Below, piece by piece: positions 54,119-62,826 of a DNA stretch of 64,000 nt (position 1 is its first letter; each line of letters begins with the position of its first letter). Source of the DNA: CAVURS01 sp963834425 (GTDB taxonomy: Bacteria; Actinomycetota; Actinomycetes; Actinomycetales; CAVURS01); contig CAWIBR010000011.1 of NCBI GenBank assembly GCA_963834425.1, positions 26,732 through 90,731 of the forward strand. The letters are read 5' to 3'. The notes under the pieces were generated by a model. The model was not told the origin of the DNA. It was given only the letters and a program-made list of their open reading frames with translations, and made no database searches. The translations under genes were made by a program, and so were the position numbers.

Positions 54119-56138
54119 ATGGGACCCTCGGCCGGGCTCGGGATGTGGTGGCCGCGCTGCGCTGAGCCTGTCGCTGGTCTTCGCCGCGGCCGGGCTCCTC
54201 GCGGCCGTCCTGCTCCGGCCGACCCCGACCAATCTGCTGCTCGCGGTGGTGGCCGCGCTCGTCCTACCGGTCACCTTGGTGGGCGCTGCCGCGGTCCGGG
54301 CCGGACGGGCGGGGCGCCGGGCTGGTTGTTGCTGTCGGCCGGCGTCGCCCTGCCGCTGGCGACGGCGGCGTACATCTACGCCGGAGCGGCGTTCGCACAA
54401 GGACTCCCGGGGGCCAGCTGGGCCGGGTGGCTGGACGGTTGGCCCTGGGTGCCGGCCGTGGTCTTGGTCCCCACCATCGGCGTCCTGCTCTTCCCCGACG
54501 GCCGGCTGCCCTCACGCCGATGGGTCCCCGTCCTGGTCCTCGATGCGCTGGTCGTTCTGTGCCTGCTGCTGTGGACGGTCCTCGGCAGCGACCTGGGCGA
54601 CTTCCCCGATCACGCCAACCCGACGGCCCTGCCGGGTGCGGCCGGCCGGGCGATGTCCGCGGTGTTCGTGGCGATCGCGTTCGTCGGACCCCTAGCGACC
54701 CTCTCGGCGGTTGCCGTGACGTTGCGCTGGCGCCGGCATCGGGGCACCCCGATGGGCGGCGGTCTGGCTCTGGTCGTTCCAGCGGCGTGGGCCTGCGCCC
54801 TGTCCTGGTGGGGCTGCATCGTGGTCACCTCGACGCTGGGCGATAGCGACAGCGTGGCCGCCGCGCCTTTCGAGTCAGCCGGGATGCTCGCGGTCGCCAT
54901 CGCCTGCTGGATCGGGATCCGCCGGTACGGCGTGCTCGACGTGCGGGTCGTCCTGGGCCGCGTCGCGCTCTACACGCTGCTGACCTCATCCGTGGTGGTG
55001 GTCTACCTCTTCGTCGCGGCCGCCGTCGGCACGGTGGCTACGACCGCGGTGGCTGGCCCCGCGGCTGCCCTAGTCGCTCTACTCGTCGCCTTGCCACTGC
55101 AGGGGACACTGCAACGGCGGGTCAACCGACTGGTCTTCGGCGACCGGGACGACCCGGCCCGGGCCATCGACCGCCTCGGGCAACGCCTCACCGACGCAGC
55201 TGACAGCGAGCAGGTCCTCGATACCGTTGCCGTGGTGGTCCGCGACTCGCTGCGGCTGGACACCGTTCAGATCGACGTACATGGCAAGCGAAAGCTGCGA
55301 CGGCGGGCGCGATGTCGGTGTCGGTGTCGGTGCGAGTGCCGGAGAGCCCGCTGGCGAGCGGGTCGAGCTGCCACTCGTTTTCGCCGGTGAGCGGATCGGC
55401 TGGCTCATCGCTGACACCGGGCCAGACCGGGTGCTCACGCTGGCGGACCGTCGGCTGCTGGCCGACCTGTCTCGGCAGGTGGCCTCTGCCGCCCATGCCG
55501 TGTCTCTGAAACACGATCTGGCGCGCTCGCATGAGCGTCTGGTCGCGGCTACTGAGGAGGAGAGGCGTCGGCTGCGGCGTGACCTGCACGACGGGCTGGG
55601 TCCGACCTGGCCGGAGTTGTGCTAGGGCCTGCAGCGGACTCGTGGCCGTGTGGCGCTCGACCCCTCAGCGGCCCAGGCCCAGCTGGACGACCTGACGCGT
55701 CAGGTGCAAGACGCCGTCGCTGACGTGCGTCGTCTGGTCTACGGCTTGCGGCCACCAGCGGTCGACGACCTCGGCCTGATGGGCGCGATCAAGGAGCAAG
55801 CGCAGGCGATGGGTGGAGTGGAAGTGCTGGGAGTCGTGGATAGCGACCTACCGGCCGCCGTCGAGGTCGCGGCGTACCGGATCGCCCTCGAGGCCATGAC
55901 CAACTCACTGCGTCACGGCGGTGGCCGATGGTGTCGGGTCGGCTTGGAACTCAACGGCGCCCTACATGTTGTTGTCGAGGACGACGGGGTCGGGCTCCCC
56001 GAGCATTTTCGGGCTGGCGTCGGCCTCACTTCCATGCGCGAACGTGCCTCCGAGCTCGGAGGCACCTGCTCCATCACCCGCCGAAACCCCACGGGCACAA
56101 CGGTTCGAGCGGTTCTGCCCGTCACGACGCAGCCATGA
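54119..56138 (+). pseudogene. NarL-type sensor histidine kinase, several compensating indels
   Basis: About 670 residues. Six to eight N-terminal membrane segments (VLPVTLVGAAAVRAG, AGVALPLATAAYIYAGAAFA, YTLLTSSVVVVYLFVAAAVG) lead to a GAF-like region (ADSEQVLDTVAVVVRDSL; FAGERIGWLIADTGPDRVL). The HisKA_3 box follows, AATEEERRRLRRDLHDGLGP with intact His, then the ATPase domain with TNSLRHGGGRWCRVGLELNG, VVEDDGVGLPEHF and LTSMRERASELGG. Frames break near 54165, 54325, 55290 and 55610-55630; the last pair (one C missing, one C extra) restores GPTLAGVVLGLQRTRG. This points to sequence error. Its stop overlaps the response-regulator start. Confidence 0.75.
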
Positions 56139-56526
56139 CGGCGAGCCGGGTCGCGATGCCACGATCGAACATGCGGCGATCCGCGTGGTCGTCGCCGACG
56201 ACCACTCAGTCTTTCGCTCCGGCTTGCGGACCATGGTCGAGGAAGCTCCGGACCTCGAGCTGGTCGGCGAGGCCCGCGACGGCCAGGAAGCGCTCGACCT
56301 GTGCCGGGCGTCGCCGCCGGACGTCGTCCTGATGGATCTGCGGATGCCCAACACCAGCGGCGTCGCCGCCACCGCCGCCCTCGCACAGGAACTCCCCAGC
56401 GTCCGCGTGCTGATGCTGACCATGCTCGAAGACGACACCTCACTCGTCGCCGCGCTGCGCGCAGGCGCACGCGGTTACGCATCTCGACGCTTGGGGGTGG
56501 AGGTATACGTCCGGCGATCTGGTTAG
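56135..56526 (+). pseudogene. NarL-type response regulator truncated after the receiver domain
   Basis: The receiver domain is recognisable: IRVVVADDHSVFRSGLRTMV (acidic pocket), PDVVLMDLRMPNTSGVAATA (phospho-acceptor Asp) and VLMLTMLEDDTSLVAALRAG. It ends after ARGYASRRLGVEV, where the switch Lys and the LuxR-type DNA-binding domain should follow. The downstream sequence is the unrelated convergent DinB gene, so the output domain is deleted, not shifted. The ATG at 56135 overlaps the kinase stop by ATGA but needs one base change near 56174 to enter the receiver frame. Confidence 0.72.
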
Positions 56527-56538
56527 GCCGCGCGTCGG

Positions 56539-57282
56539 TCAGCGCGTGGGCGTCGTGGCAGCCGAAGCCCCCAGGGCCGACAGCTTGTCGAGGTCGCGTA
56601 CACAGAAACGGTGGTGGGCCCACTCCTCGTTGAGGACGGTGCCGAGACACTGCCGCACCGATCGCCCTCTGGCGTACGGCGGCCACCGGTCGTCGGAGGG
56701 CACCGGCGCGGTCTGAGCGAGCAGCTCGGGTGTGACGTCGGCCAACCACGCCTCGATCTGCGAGCTCTGCCGGTCGCGCACCTCCAGCACCTCGGCCAGG
56801 CTCGGCCGGCTGGACGGGTCGATGCCTTGTTCCTCCTGGTCGGTCACGTACGGCGGGGCCAGGCCCATGGCGGTGAAGGGTTCGGTCAACCCCAGCACAC
56901 AGCGCCGGAACCACGAGTCGTAGACGAAGACCAGGTGACGCAGGGTCTCGACCATGGACCACTCGCCGTCCACGCCGCGATGCTCACTTCCGGCAGGCAT
57001 GCTCCTGACCCGCTCTGCGGTCGTGCCCCAGTCGGCCCGCAACTGCCGCCAGGCCTCCCGCAGGTCGGCCGGCTCGTCAGACCGGATGAGCAGCCGCACC
57101 GGGTGCCGGCGGTCGAGCTCGGCCTCGACGTACGGCATCACCTGGACCCCGTTGACCACGAGATTGGTGACCAGGCCGTCGATCTCGGCGTCCTGCATGA
57201 CCACGCCGACGAGCCGGGCCCTGCTCAGATCGCACTCGCGGAACTCCGCGCCGGTGAGGTCCTCGTCATCGAAGCGTCGCAT
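56539..57282 (-). CDS. DinB-family protein with N-terminal pentapeptide-like segment
   Basis: A 247-residue protein. The first 60 residues look like a short pentapeptide-repeat stretch (FDDEDLTGAEFRECDLSRAR, LVGVVMQDAEIDG). The rest is a DinB four-helix bundle with the metal-type His pattern: WSMVETLRHLVFVYDSWFRR (first His), and VLNEEWAHHRFCVRDLDKL near the C-terminus. DinB-fold proteins include mycothiol-dependent transferases; the specific role is unknown. The ATG at 57282 lacks a strong ribosome site. It faces the truncated response regulator. Confidence 0.8.
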   Translation of the reverse strand: MRRFDDEDLTGAEFRECDLSRARLVGVVMQDAEIDGLVTNLVVNGVQVMPYVEAELDRRHPVRLLIRSDEPADLREAWRQLRADWGTTAERVRSMPAGSEHRGVDGEWSMVETLRHLVFVYDSWFRRCVLGLTEPFTAMGLAPPYVTDQEEQGIDPSSRPSLAEVLEVRDRQSSQIEAWLADVTPELLAQTAPVPSDDRWPPYARGRSVRQCLGTVLNEEWAHHRFCVRDLDKLSALGASAATTPTR

Positions 57283-57337
57283 GCCGGACAGGCTAGTTAG
57301 GCTCGACAGCGGCTGCATCCAGGGAGAGGATGCGCGG

Positions 57338-58111
57338 GTGGGCGAGGGTCTCGACTACGCGTTTCCGCACTCCGCCAGCGACGAGTCGCGGCGGCTGGAG
57401 TTGTTCGAGCAGCGCCTGGACCCCCTCACCATCGCCCGACTGTCGCGGCTTGGCGTCAGGCGTGGCGCCCGGTGCCTGGAGATCGGTGGCGGTCGCGGTT
57501 CGATCACGCGATGGCTGGCCGATCGCGTCGGGCCGCAGGGACGGGTCACCGCCACCGACCTCCAACCCGACTTCCTGCGTGGGATCGAGGCCGCCAACGT
57601 CGAGGTGCTGCAGCACGACGTGCGGAGCGACACGTTTCCCGAGGGCTCGTTCGACCTCATCCATGCCCGAGCGGTGCTCATGCATCTCCCGCCCGAGGCC
57701 GCGCTCTTGGAGCGAATGGTCTCCTGGCTTCGACCCGGCGGCTGGCTGCTTCTCGAAGAGCCCGACTTCGGCATGTGGATGAGCGACGCGGATCAACTCT
57801 GGGCGATGCACCCAGACTCATGGCACCAGGCGTTCCCGAACGGTTCAGTGTCCTGCGGTCGGTGGCTGCTCGGACAGATTCCCAAACTCGGGCTGGCCGA
57901 CGTCGGCTCCGACGCCGAAGTCGACGTCATCACACCGGGTACGCCGCTGGCGGAGTTCTATCGGCTCAGCATGCAGGCGATCGGCCCGGCTGCCGTGGCC
58001 GCCAATGCCCTCACCGTCGAAGAGGCCGACGCGCTCATTGAGCGCCCGAACCAGCCTGACTTCATGTCCTTCGGCTTCGTTTATGTCGGCGTCTGGGGAC
58101 GCCGCCCCTAG
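57338..58111 (+). CDS. Class I SAM-dependent methyltransferase
   Basis: A 257-residue methyltransferase. Motif I is RCLEIGGGRGSITRWLADRV, motif II VTATDLQPDFLRGIE, and motif III GSFDLIHARAVLMHLPPEAA, followed by SWLRPGGWLLLEEPDFGMWM. The ubiquinone/menaquinone-type fold suggests a small-molecule acceptor, which is not identifiable. GGGAGAGG at 57322-57329 lies 8 nt before the GTG at 57338; the much longer open frame upstream is a shadow of the DinB gene. It is divergent from the DinB gene. Confidence 0.86.
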   Translation: MGEGLDYAFPHSASDESRRLELFEQRLDPLTIARLSRLGVRRGARCLEIGGGRGSITRWLADRVGPQGRVTATDLQPDFLRGIEAANVEVLQHDVRSDTFPEGSFDLIHARAVLMHLPPEAALLERMVSWLRPGGWLLLEEPDFGMWMSDADQLWAMHPDSWHQAFPNGSVSCGRWLLGQIPKLGLADVGSDAEVDVITPGTPLAEFYRLSMQAIGPAAVAANALTVEEADALIERPNQPDFMSFGFVYVGVWGRRP

Positions 58112-58153
58112 CGATATCTCGACGCCTGGGGGGTTGCTTCGTAGGCTCGGGCG

Positions 58154-58726
58154 ATGGGCGATGGCGAGTTGCGTGGATATCCGGAGCCACCTGTCGTGGG
58201 CTCCGAGGTGGCAACCTTGGTCGGCTCGCTGGAACGTCAACGCGCGACGTTCGCCTGGAAGTGTGCCGACCTGGATTCCGTTGGTCTGTCGGCCAGGCTC
58301 CCGTCCTCTCAGTTGTCGCTGGGGCGGCTCCTGAAGCATCTGGCGTACATGGAGGATCTGAACTTCACCTGGGACCTGGGCGGTTCAGATCTTCCCGATC
58401 CCTGGTCCCACGTTGAGTCCTCGATCCGCTCCAGCTGGGTCTTTTCCTCCGCCGACGAGGATCCGCCGCAGACTCTGTATCGCCTCTGGGATCGGGCGGT
58501 GGAGCGATCGCGGGCGGTTGTGATGTCAGTGCTCGCTCATGGCGAGGGTGCGGGGTGGACCTACACGTCGGGGGATCAGGTGACGAGCTTGCGGCGGCTG
58601 TTGGTGGACATGATCGAGGAATACGGACGACACACTGGGCAGGCTGACCTTCTCCGCGAGGCCGTGGACGGCCGAGTGGGCGAAGACCCGCCCGGGCCGG
58701 CTTACCCCTTCGAGTTCCCCAGCTAA
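58154..58726 (+). CDS. DinB / DUF664-family protein
   Basis: A 190-residue four-helix-bundle protein of the DUF664/DinB class (mycothiol-dependent enzyme-like). SLGRLLKHLAYMEDLNFTWD carries the first metal His, and LLVDMIEEYGRHTGQADLLR the C-terminal H-x-G-Q motif, with YPFEFPS at the end. Members are often detoxification transferases using mycothiol, but many are uncharacterised. It lies 42 bp after the methyltransferase gene on the same strand; an IS30 element begins 81 bp downstream. Confidence 0.85.
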   Translation: MGDGELRGYPEPPVVGSEVATLVGSLERQRATFAWKCADLDSVGLSARLPSSQLSLGRLLKHLAYMEDLNFTWDLGGSDLPDPWSHVESSIRSSWVFSSADEDPPQTLYRLWDRAVERSRAVVMSVLAHGEGAGWTYTSGDQVTSLRRLLVDMIEEYGRHTGQADLLREAVDGRVGEDPPGPAYPFEFPS

Positions 58727-58807
58727 CGCAGCCGTTATCCGTCTGCCCAGTTCCGCCTGTTCGCGGTGGAAAGAGCCACCTGACAAGGCGAGCGCATCGC
58801 CGTTTCC

Positions 58808-60018
58808 CTCTCAACTTCAACGCAACACCTCGGCCAATGCTTGCGATGGTGTCTTGTAGCCGAGTGTCTGTCGAGGGCGTTCGTTGAGCTCCAGGGCGAT
58901 GGCATCGAAGTCGGCTTGGGTCAGCGTGCGGAAGTCCACACGTCGGGGCAGGTATTGGCGCAGTAGGCACGTTCGTGTTCTCATTGCTGCCGCGCTGCCA
59001 GGGCGCCTTGGGATCGCAGAAGTAGACCTGGATTCCGGTCGTGATGGTGAACCGTTGATGCTCGGCCATCTCATGACCCAGATCCCAAGTCAGCGACTTG
59101 GCCAACCGGTCCGGCAAGGTGCTCACCGCTGCGGCCAATGCATCGGCGACCGCATCGGCCTTGTGGTTACCGTCGGGCAGCGCGACGAGCATCAGGAACC
59201 GGGTGGATCGCTCCACCAGGGTGGCGACCGGGCTCATGTTCTTGCCGAAGACCAGGTCGCCTTCCCAGTGTCCGGGCACCGCCCGGTCCTCGGCCTCTGC
59301 TGGCCTCTCGGAGATGTGCAGCGTGTTCGGACGCCCACCACGCCCGTCGGGCAACCGGACTCCTTTGGGCCGGCGGATAACCCGGCCGGTGCGCAAGTAG
59401 GCCGTCAGTTCCCTGCGCAAGGCACCACGCGACTGGATGAACAGGGATCGGTAGATGCTCTCGTGCGACACCTGCATCTCCGGGTCGTCGGGATAGCTGA
59501 CCTTGAGCCAGCCAGCGATCTGCTGCGGCGACCACCGACGCCGCAGCTTCTCCTCCACCATCGCACGCAGCACCGGGTTCCCGGATAGCTTGCACGCCTT
59601 GGGCCGAGTCGCCCGCGACCACGCCTCGCGGTCGGAGTGATGGGCCCGATACCGCGACCGGCCACCGCCCAGGGTGACCTCACGGCTGATCGTCGAGGGC
59701 GCTCTACCCAGCTGTGCTGCGATAGCCCGCAAAGACAAAGCTGCAGCCAGACCGCGCGATATCTCTTCCCGCTCGACCAACGTCAGCCGGCCCGATGCAC
59801 GGCGCCGCGGATCCGGACGGATCCCACCACAGCGCAGCAGATAGTCGCGCACCGTACTGGTCGACAACCCCAACTGCCGGGCCGTGGGCTTCGCCGCATG
59901 CCCCTCCCGCAACCGGAGCCACACCGCGTCCATCGTCTCCGGGGTCAACTTCACATACTCGCCACGCGCCACCGCAACCTCCTCGAGTCAAGGAAGTGTT
60001 GCGCTGAGCCCTTGAGAG
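58808..60018 (-). mobile_element. IS30-family insertion sequence (about 1.2 kb)
   Basis: The ends share an imperfect inverted repeat. The left is CTCTCAA (58808-58814) with CGCAACAC (58821-58828); the right, read on the minus strand, is CTCTCAA (60018-60012) with CGCAACAC (60003-59996). The spacing differs by 2 bp. The enclosed gene is an IS30-type transposase. No clear target duplication is seen, so the exact outer borders are approximate. Confidence 0.7.
58817..59972 (-). pseudogene. IS30-family transposase, one apparent frameshift
   Basis: About 384 residues. The N-terminal helix-turn-helices are AVWLRLREGHAAKPTARQLG and LSLRAIAAQLGRAPSTISRE. The DDE catalytic core is VPGHWEGDLVFGKNMS (first Asp), LAKSLTWDLGHEMAEHQRFT (second Asp) and WQRGSNENTN (Glu). 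After NENTN one base is out of place near 58970; the end (LLRQYLPRRVDFRTLTQADF, to ALAEVLR) follows in the next frame. GTG start at 59972 with GGAGG five bases upstream. If the shift is real the copy is inactive, although all three catalytic acids precede it. Confidence 0.83.
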
Positions 60019-60122
60019 CACCGGCATTTCCGGGCGTCCCGACGTCGGTGCGCATGGCCGGCCGGAGGACGAGTTTCGTGTTCTGACCGGGCGCGGACCG
60101 CTGGGCGATCTGGTCGCGGCAT

Positions 60123-60587
60123 ATGGTCAAGAGCGTGTTGACGACGCGACGCATGGGGGAGCGGCCGCTGACCTCGAGTGAGGGGCCTCAGCGTCAACTG
60201 ACCCAGCAGGCCCCACCGGCCATGTGGGGAGAGTTGGTGGCGCGGGTGTTCGCGCTTGATGGAGTCGTCGAGGGCCACAGCCAGATCTCGCCCGTCTCCT
60301 CGCGCGCGGTGTTCCTTGCCGATGTCGACACGGAGCGCTCGCCCGAGACCAGCCTGGCGCCGGGGCGCCGGCTCGAGCCGGTCCACCTGCACGGCGTCAC
60401 AGACACGGGTGTGCATCTGGTGCTGCCGCACGACCGCGGCGAGGCACTCGTTGAGCTCGGCTGGGCCGAGCCGCACCAGTACGGCGACTTCGGCACCGAG
60501 TACTTGATCTACGGTCCACGCGACTTGGCGGAAGTCGACGCCGTGGTCTCGGTCATCCAAGAGTGCCTCGCGTTCTCTCGGGGCTAG
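60123..60587 (+). CDS. DUF5519 (luciferase-associated) domain protein
   Basis: A 154-residue soluble protein. The recognisable part is the C-terminal half: RRLEPVHLHGVTDTGVHLVL, ALVELGWAEPHQYGDFGTEY and IYGPRDLAEVDAVVSVIQEC, matching the DUF5519 pattern. That domain takes its 'luciferase' label from weak similarity and has no proven enzymatic role. The start is uncertain: ATG 60123 is the longest, ATG 60153 or 60222 are alternatives. It lies just right of the IS30 element, which may have cut it from its original promoter. Confidence 0.68.
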   Translation: MVKSVLTTRRMGERPLTSSEGPQRQLTQQAPPAMWGELVARVFALDGVVEGHSQISPVSSRAVFLADVDTERSPETSLAPGRRLEPVHLHGVTDTGVHLVLPHDRGEALVELGWAEPHQYGDFGTEYLIYGPRDLAEVDAVVSVIQECLAFSRG

Positions 60588-60597
60588 CGCGAGAACC

Positions 60598-60741
60598 CTG
60601 AGACGGGTTCCGAAGATCTACATCCTGGAGTTCGACAACGGCGACCGATACGTCGGGCAGAGCGTCGACGTCGTGCGCCTGCTCGGAGGACGTCGACACG
60701 CGAGAGCGGATCGCGGTATGACCTGGCGGATCGCGGCATGA
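60598..60741 (+). pseudogene. GIY-YIG nuclease N-terminal remnant
   Basis: A 47-codon open stretch without a start codon contains PKIYILEFDNGDRYVGQSVD: the I-Y-I-L / Y-V-G-Q signature of a GIY-YIG endonuclease domain. The catalytic Arg- and Glu-bearing remainder is missing, and the frame ends at 60741. It is a decayed fragment. Confidence 0.55.
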
Positions 60742-60756
60742 GCGGACGCTCGGCGA

Positions 60757-61041
60757 CTACCGCAGAGCCTGGTCCAAGACCTGCGCACGGTCCTCGCCGG
60801 TGGTCTCTGCCAAGCGCTCCACCAGCCGGGACGCCAATCCGTACAGAACCCGGACGGCTGCCTCTGGACCCGGGTGTGCCCGTGCCGCCTCATCCAGCCA
60901 GTTCGCCTCGTCAGCGTCATTGCCTGCCCAGCCTGCACGCATTGCCTGCTGGATCGCGTTGCGCCTGATCCGGCCGCCCTTCCTGGCCGCGTCACGAGCG
61001 GCTCGCTTCTCCGATGGACTCAAGACTGGGCGTTCAGGCAC
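60757..61041 (-). CDS. Small hypothetical basic protein
   Basis: A 94-residue protein starting at GTG 61041. Its N-terminus is very basic (SEKRAARDAARKGGRIRRNA), followed by acidic helical text (WAGNDADEANWLDEAARAHP) and a helical end (GEDRAQVLDQALR). No family is recognised. It lies among remnants, so it may itself be a degraded piece; support is only a coherent frame with helix-like composition. Confidence 0.4.
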   Translation of the reverse strand: MPERPVLSPSEKRAARDAARKGGRIRRNAIQQAMRAGWAGNDADEANWLDEAARAHPGPEAAVRVLYGLASRLVERLAETTGEDRAQVLDQALR

Positions 61042-61116
61042 GGCGCCACAAAGCTGTATCGACAGCTCCGCGGCGACGCCAGCGCTCCGAAACCCAACCG
61101 GATCGAGCCTGGCACC

Positions 61117-61220
61117 GGAGGGCGGGGCAGGGGCGACTCTTCATGCGACCGCGGCCGACTCATACCCGCTCTCCGACGTTTCGGATCAGCCATCTCCCGA
61201 ACCACCGGCCGACGCTTCCC
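61117..61220 (+). mobile_element. Remnant of an IS110-type transposase 3' end
   Basis: In one frame this reads GGAGATLHATAADSYPLSDV then SDQPSPEPPA. The transposase at 62827-63993 ends GGHPGTTLQSSVADSHPDID then TSDQSLPGPA. The DNA also aligns (GACTCTTCA, GGCCGACTCA, TTCGGATCAG shared at the same spacing, same orientation). No upstream transposase sequence remains. The rest of the 61042-61424 gap holds nothing else I recognise besides the ribosome site of the next gene. Confidence 0.68.
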
Positions 61221-61424
61221 CCAACCACTGGGACAAGGGAGAGCAACTGAGACCCAGGCGCTCCCCGCCGTACGTGACGCCGGATGGTGTCCTCGCCGAC
61301 GTAGAGCGCGCTGCCTGTGGGTAGTCGGCCGACGACTCTCCGAACCGTCCCGGGGAGCGTCTTGACGGGTCGCGCTGGGCAGCGGAGAGTGCGCCTATCC
61401 TCGGGGATTCTGAATGGAGGTCCG

Positions 61425-62231
61425 ATGAAGCGTTGGCGTGGCAGGTTGCGATGGGCCGCAATGGGATTCGGGATCGTAGTGGCCGCGGTCGGGGTGAGTC
61501 CGGTCGCCGCATCGGCAGCAACGAGTACTGCGAAATCGTCGACGTGCCTGGGCGGTTCGATCGCCGCCGGCACGTACGCATCCTTGCGGATCGCGGGGAT
61601 CTGCACCCTCGACGCCGGTGATGTCCATGTCAAGGGTGACGTGACGATCACAGGCACGGGCGGTCTCAACGCGGGCTTCGGCGGCTCGAACATCACCGTT
61701 GCCGGCGACCTCATCGTGAAGTCGAATGGTCTGCTAGTGCTCGGTTGCGAGCCGGAAGCCTTCATCTGCTTCAACGACCCCGACCAGACGAACGGCACGC
61801 TGTCCACCAACGACCGCATCGCCGGCAGCCTTCTGGCGACGCGAGGTCTGCTCGTCGTCGTCCACCACAGCCACCTCGGCGCCGTGATCCAGTCGAGCGG
61901 CGGCGGTGGCGTCACCTGCTCGGTGTTCCCGCTCGGGCCTGACGGGCCGCCGGCGTACACCGACTACGAGGACAACGTCATCCGCGGGAACGCCTCGGTC
62001 GTCGGCCTGCGGACCTGCTGGTCCGGCTTCATCCGCAACTGGGTGGGCGGCAGCGTGACCTACACCGACAACGTCCTGGCCGACCCCGACGCGAACGAGG
62101 TCGTGACCAACGTGATCAGGCACAACCTGGTCTGCACGGCCAACTCGCCCAAGGTCCAGGTCGGGGACTCCGGTGGCAGCCCCAACAAGGTGGGGGGCCA
62201 CGCCCTCGGCCAGTGCCGGCACATCACCTGA
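61425..62231 (+). CDS. Secreted beta-helix-like protein, GQC family, copy 2
   Basis: A 268-residue paralogue of the protein at 49523-50305. The signal peptide is MGFGIVVAAVGVSPVAASAA. GGSIAAGTYASLRIAGICTL matches copy 1's GGDIPSGHYASITVKGACAV. Repeats such as DVHVKGDVTITGTGGLNAG and ITVAGDLIVKSNGLLVLGCE suggest a beta-helix. The end VVTNVIRHNLVCTANSP to GGHALGQCRHIT matches copy 1's NTIGRNLVCFGVTP to GHRAIGQC. Six or more Cys are conserved between copies. TGGAGG lies just before the ATG; a strong terminator follows. Function unknown, extracellular. Confidence 0.8.
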   Translation: MKRWRGRLRWAAMGFGIVVAAVGVSPVAASAATSTAKSSTCLGGSIAAGTYASLRIAGICTLDAGDVHVKGDVTITGTGGLNAGFGGSNITVAGDLIVKSNGLLVLGCEPEAFICFNDPDQTNGTLSTNDRIAGSLLATRGLLVVVHHSHLGAVIQSSGGGGVTCSVFPLGPDGPPAYTDYEDNVIRGNASVVGLRTCWSGFIRNWVGGSVTYTDNVLADPDANEVVTNVIRHNLVCTANSPKVQVGDSGGSPNKVGGHALGQCRHIT

Positions 62232-62244
62232 CCTTCGAGCGACC

Positions 62245-62276
62245 CGCAGCCCCCCGTATCTCCGCGGGGGGCTGCG
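62245..62276 (+). terminator. Strong 12-bp hairpin terminator after GQC copy 2
   Basis: CGCAGCCCCCCG (62245-62256), an 8-nt loop TATCTCCG, and CGGGGGGCTGCG (62265-62276) form 12 perfect, nearly all G-C pairs, 14 nt after the stop at 62231. There is no U-run, as usual for high-GC actinobacteria. Confidence 0.85.
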
Positions 62277-62543
62277 ACCCCGTCCCAGACGTACCCGGCC
62301 CGGACGTTGGTGACGGCGCGTCGGCTGGACGAATTGAACACCCCCCGTGCGGCGGCGACGACGATTCCCTGACCTTTGCATCCGGCACGCCAATCCCAGC
62401 CCCGACAGGGAGCCCAAGTGGCCCCGCAGCCCTTGGGCTCGTTCGGTATGGAGATGCGCCTCAAAGCTCCCCCACCCGCCGCCCTCGACGGACACTGGCA
62501 CCCCTCAACCGTCAAGAAGTCATCGGCCGCCAGCCCCGAAAGA

Positions 62544-62570
62544 GACTCGAACCCGCGAACCTCCTGAGCG
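62544..62570 (-). other. tRNA-3'-half-like fragment, possible att relic
   Basis: On the minus strand, the stretch TCAGGAGGTTCGCGGGTTCG followed by AGTC looks like the anticodon-stem, variable-loop and T-loop part of a tRNA gene. The T-stem does not close and no acceptor stem or 5' half is present. The rest of 62277-62600 shows no gene. Confidence 0.3.
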
Positions 62571-62599
62571 CCAACAGGAAGATCCGCTCATCGACTACT

Positions 62600-62826
62600 T
62601 GTTTCCTTGACCCATGACCGGTGCCTGGCAAGGCTCGGTCTAGTCGCCCGGTTCGTCGCTCTCACATCGACTGCCCACCTCGCGGGGTGTGGCTCGCATT
62701 TGGCCTGCGCGGGCCGGGCGTCGCTCTAGGAGCGGGGAGAGGCTCAAGAGGGGTTTGTGCTACTCGAAGTAGTGGTGCCCTCCCGGCTCGGATACCGGTA
62801 TCGGATCGAGTTGTGGGAGAACAGAT
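62600..62826 (+). ncRNA. Putative IS110 left-end non-coding region (bridge RNA candidate)
   Basis: IS110-group elements carry a structured guide RNA (bridge RNA) in the left end directly upstream of the transposase. This 227-bp gap in that position has no gene but several dyads: CTACT-CGA-AGTAG (62760-62772) and GATACCGGTATC (62791-62802), plus GC-rich arms around 62690-62750. The identification is by position and structure only; the left boundary is not defined. Confidence 0.38.

Noticed and set aside
60800..61324. 174-codon plus-strand frame over the small hypothetical gene and IS110 remnant
   Set aside because: Only its C-terminal part has meaning, as an IS110 transposase-end remnant; no start, upstream part or family support.
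62347..62610. Short overlapping frames between the terminator and the IS110 transposase
   Set aside because: Pro/Arg/Ser-rich with no ribosome site or coherent pattern; the region looks non-coding.
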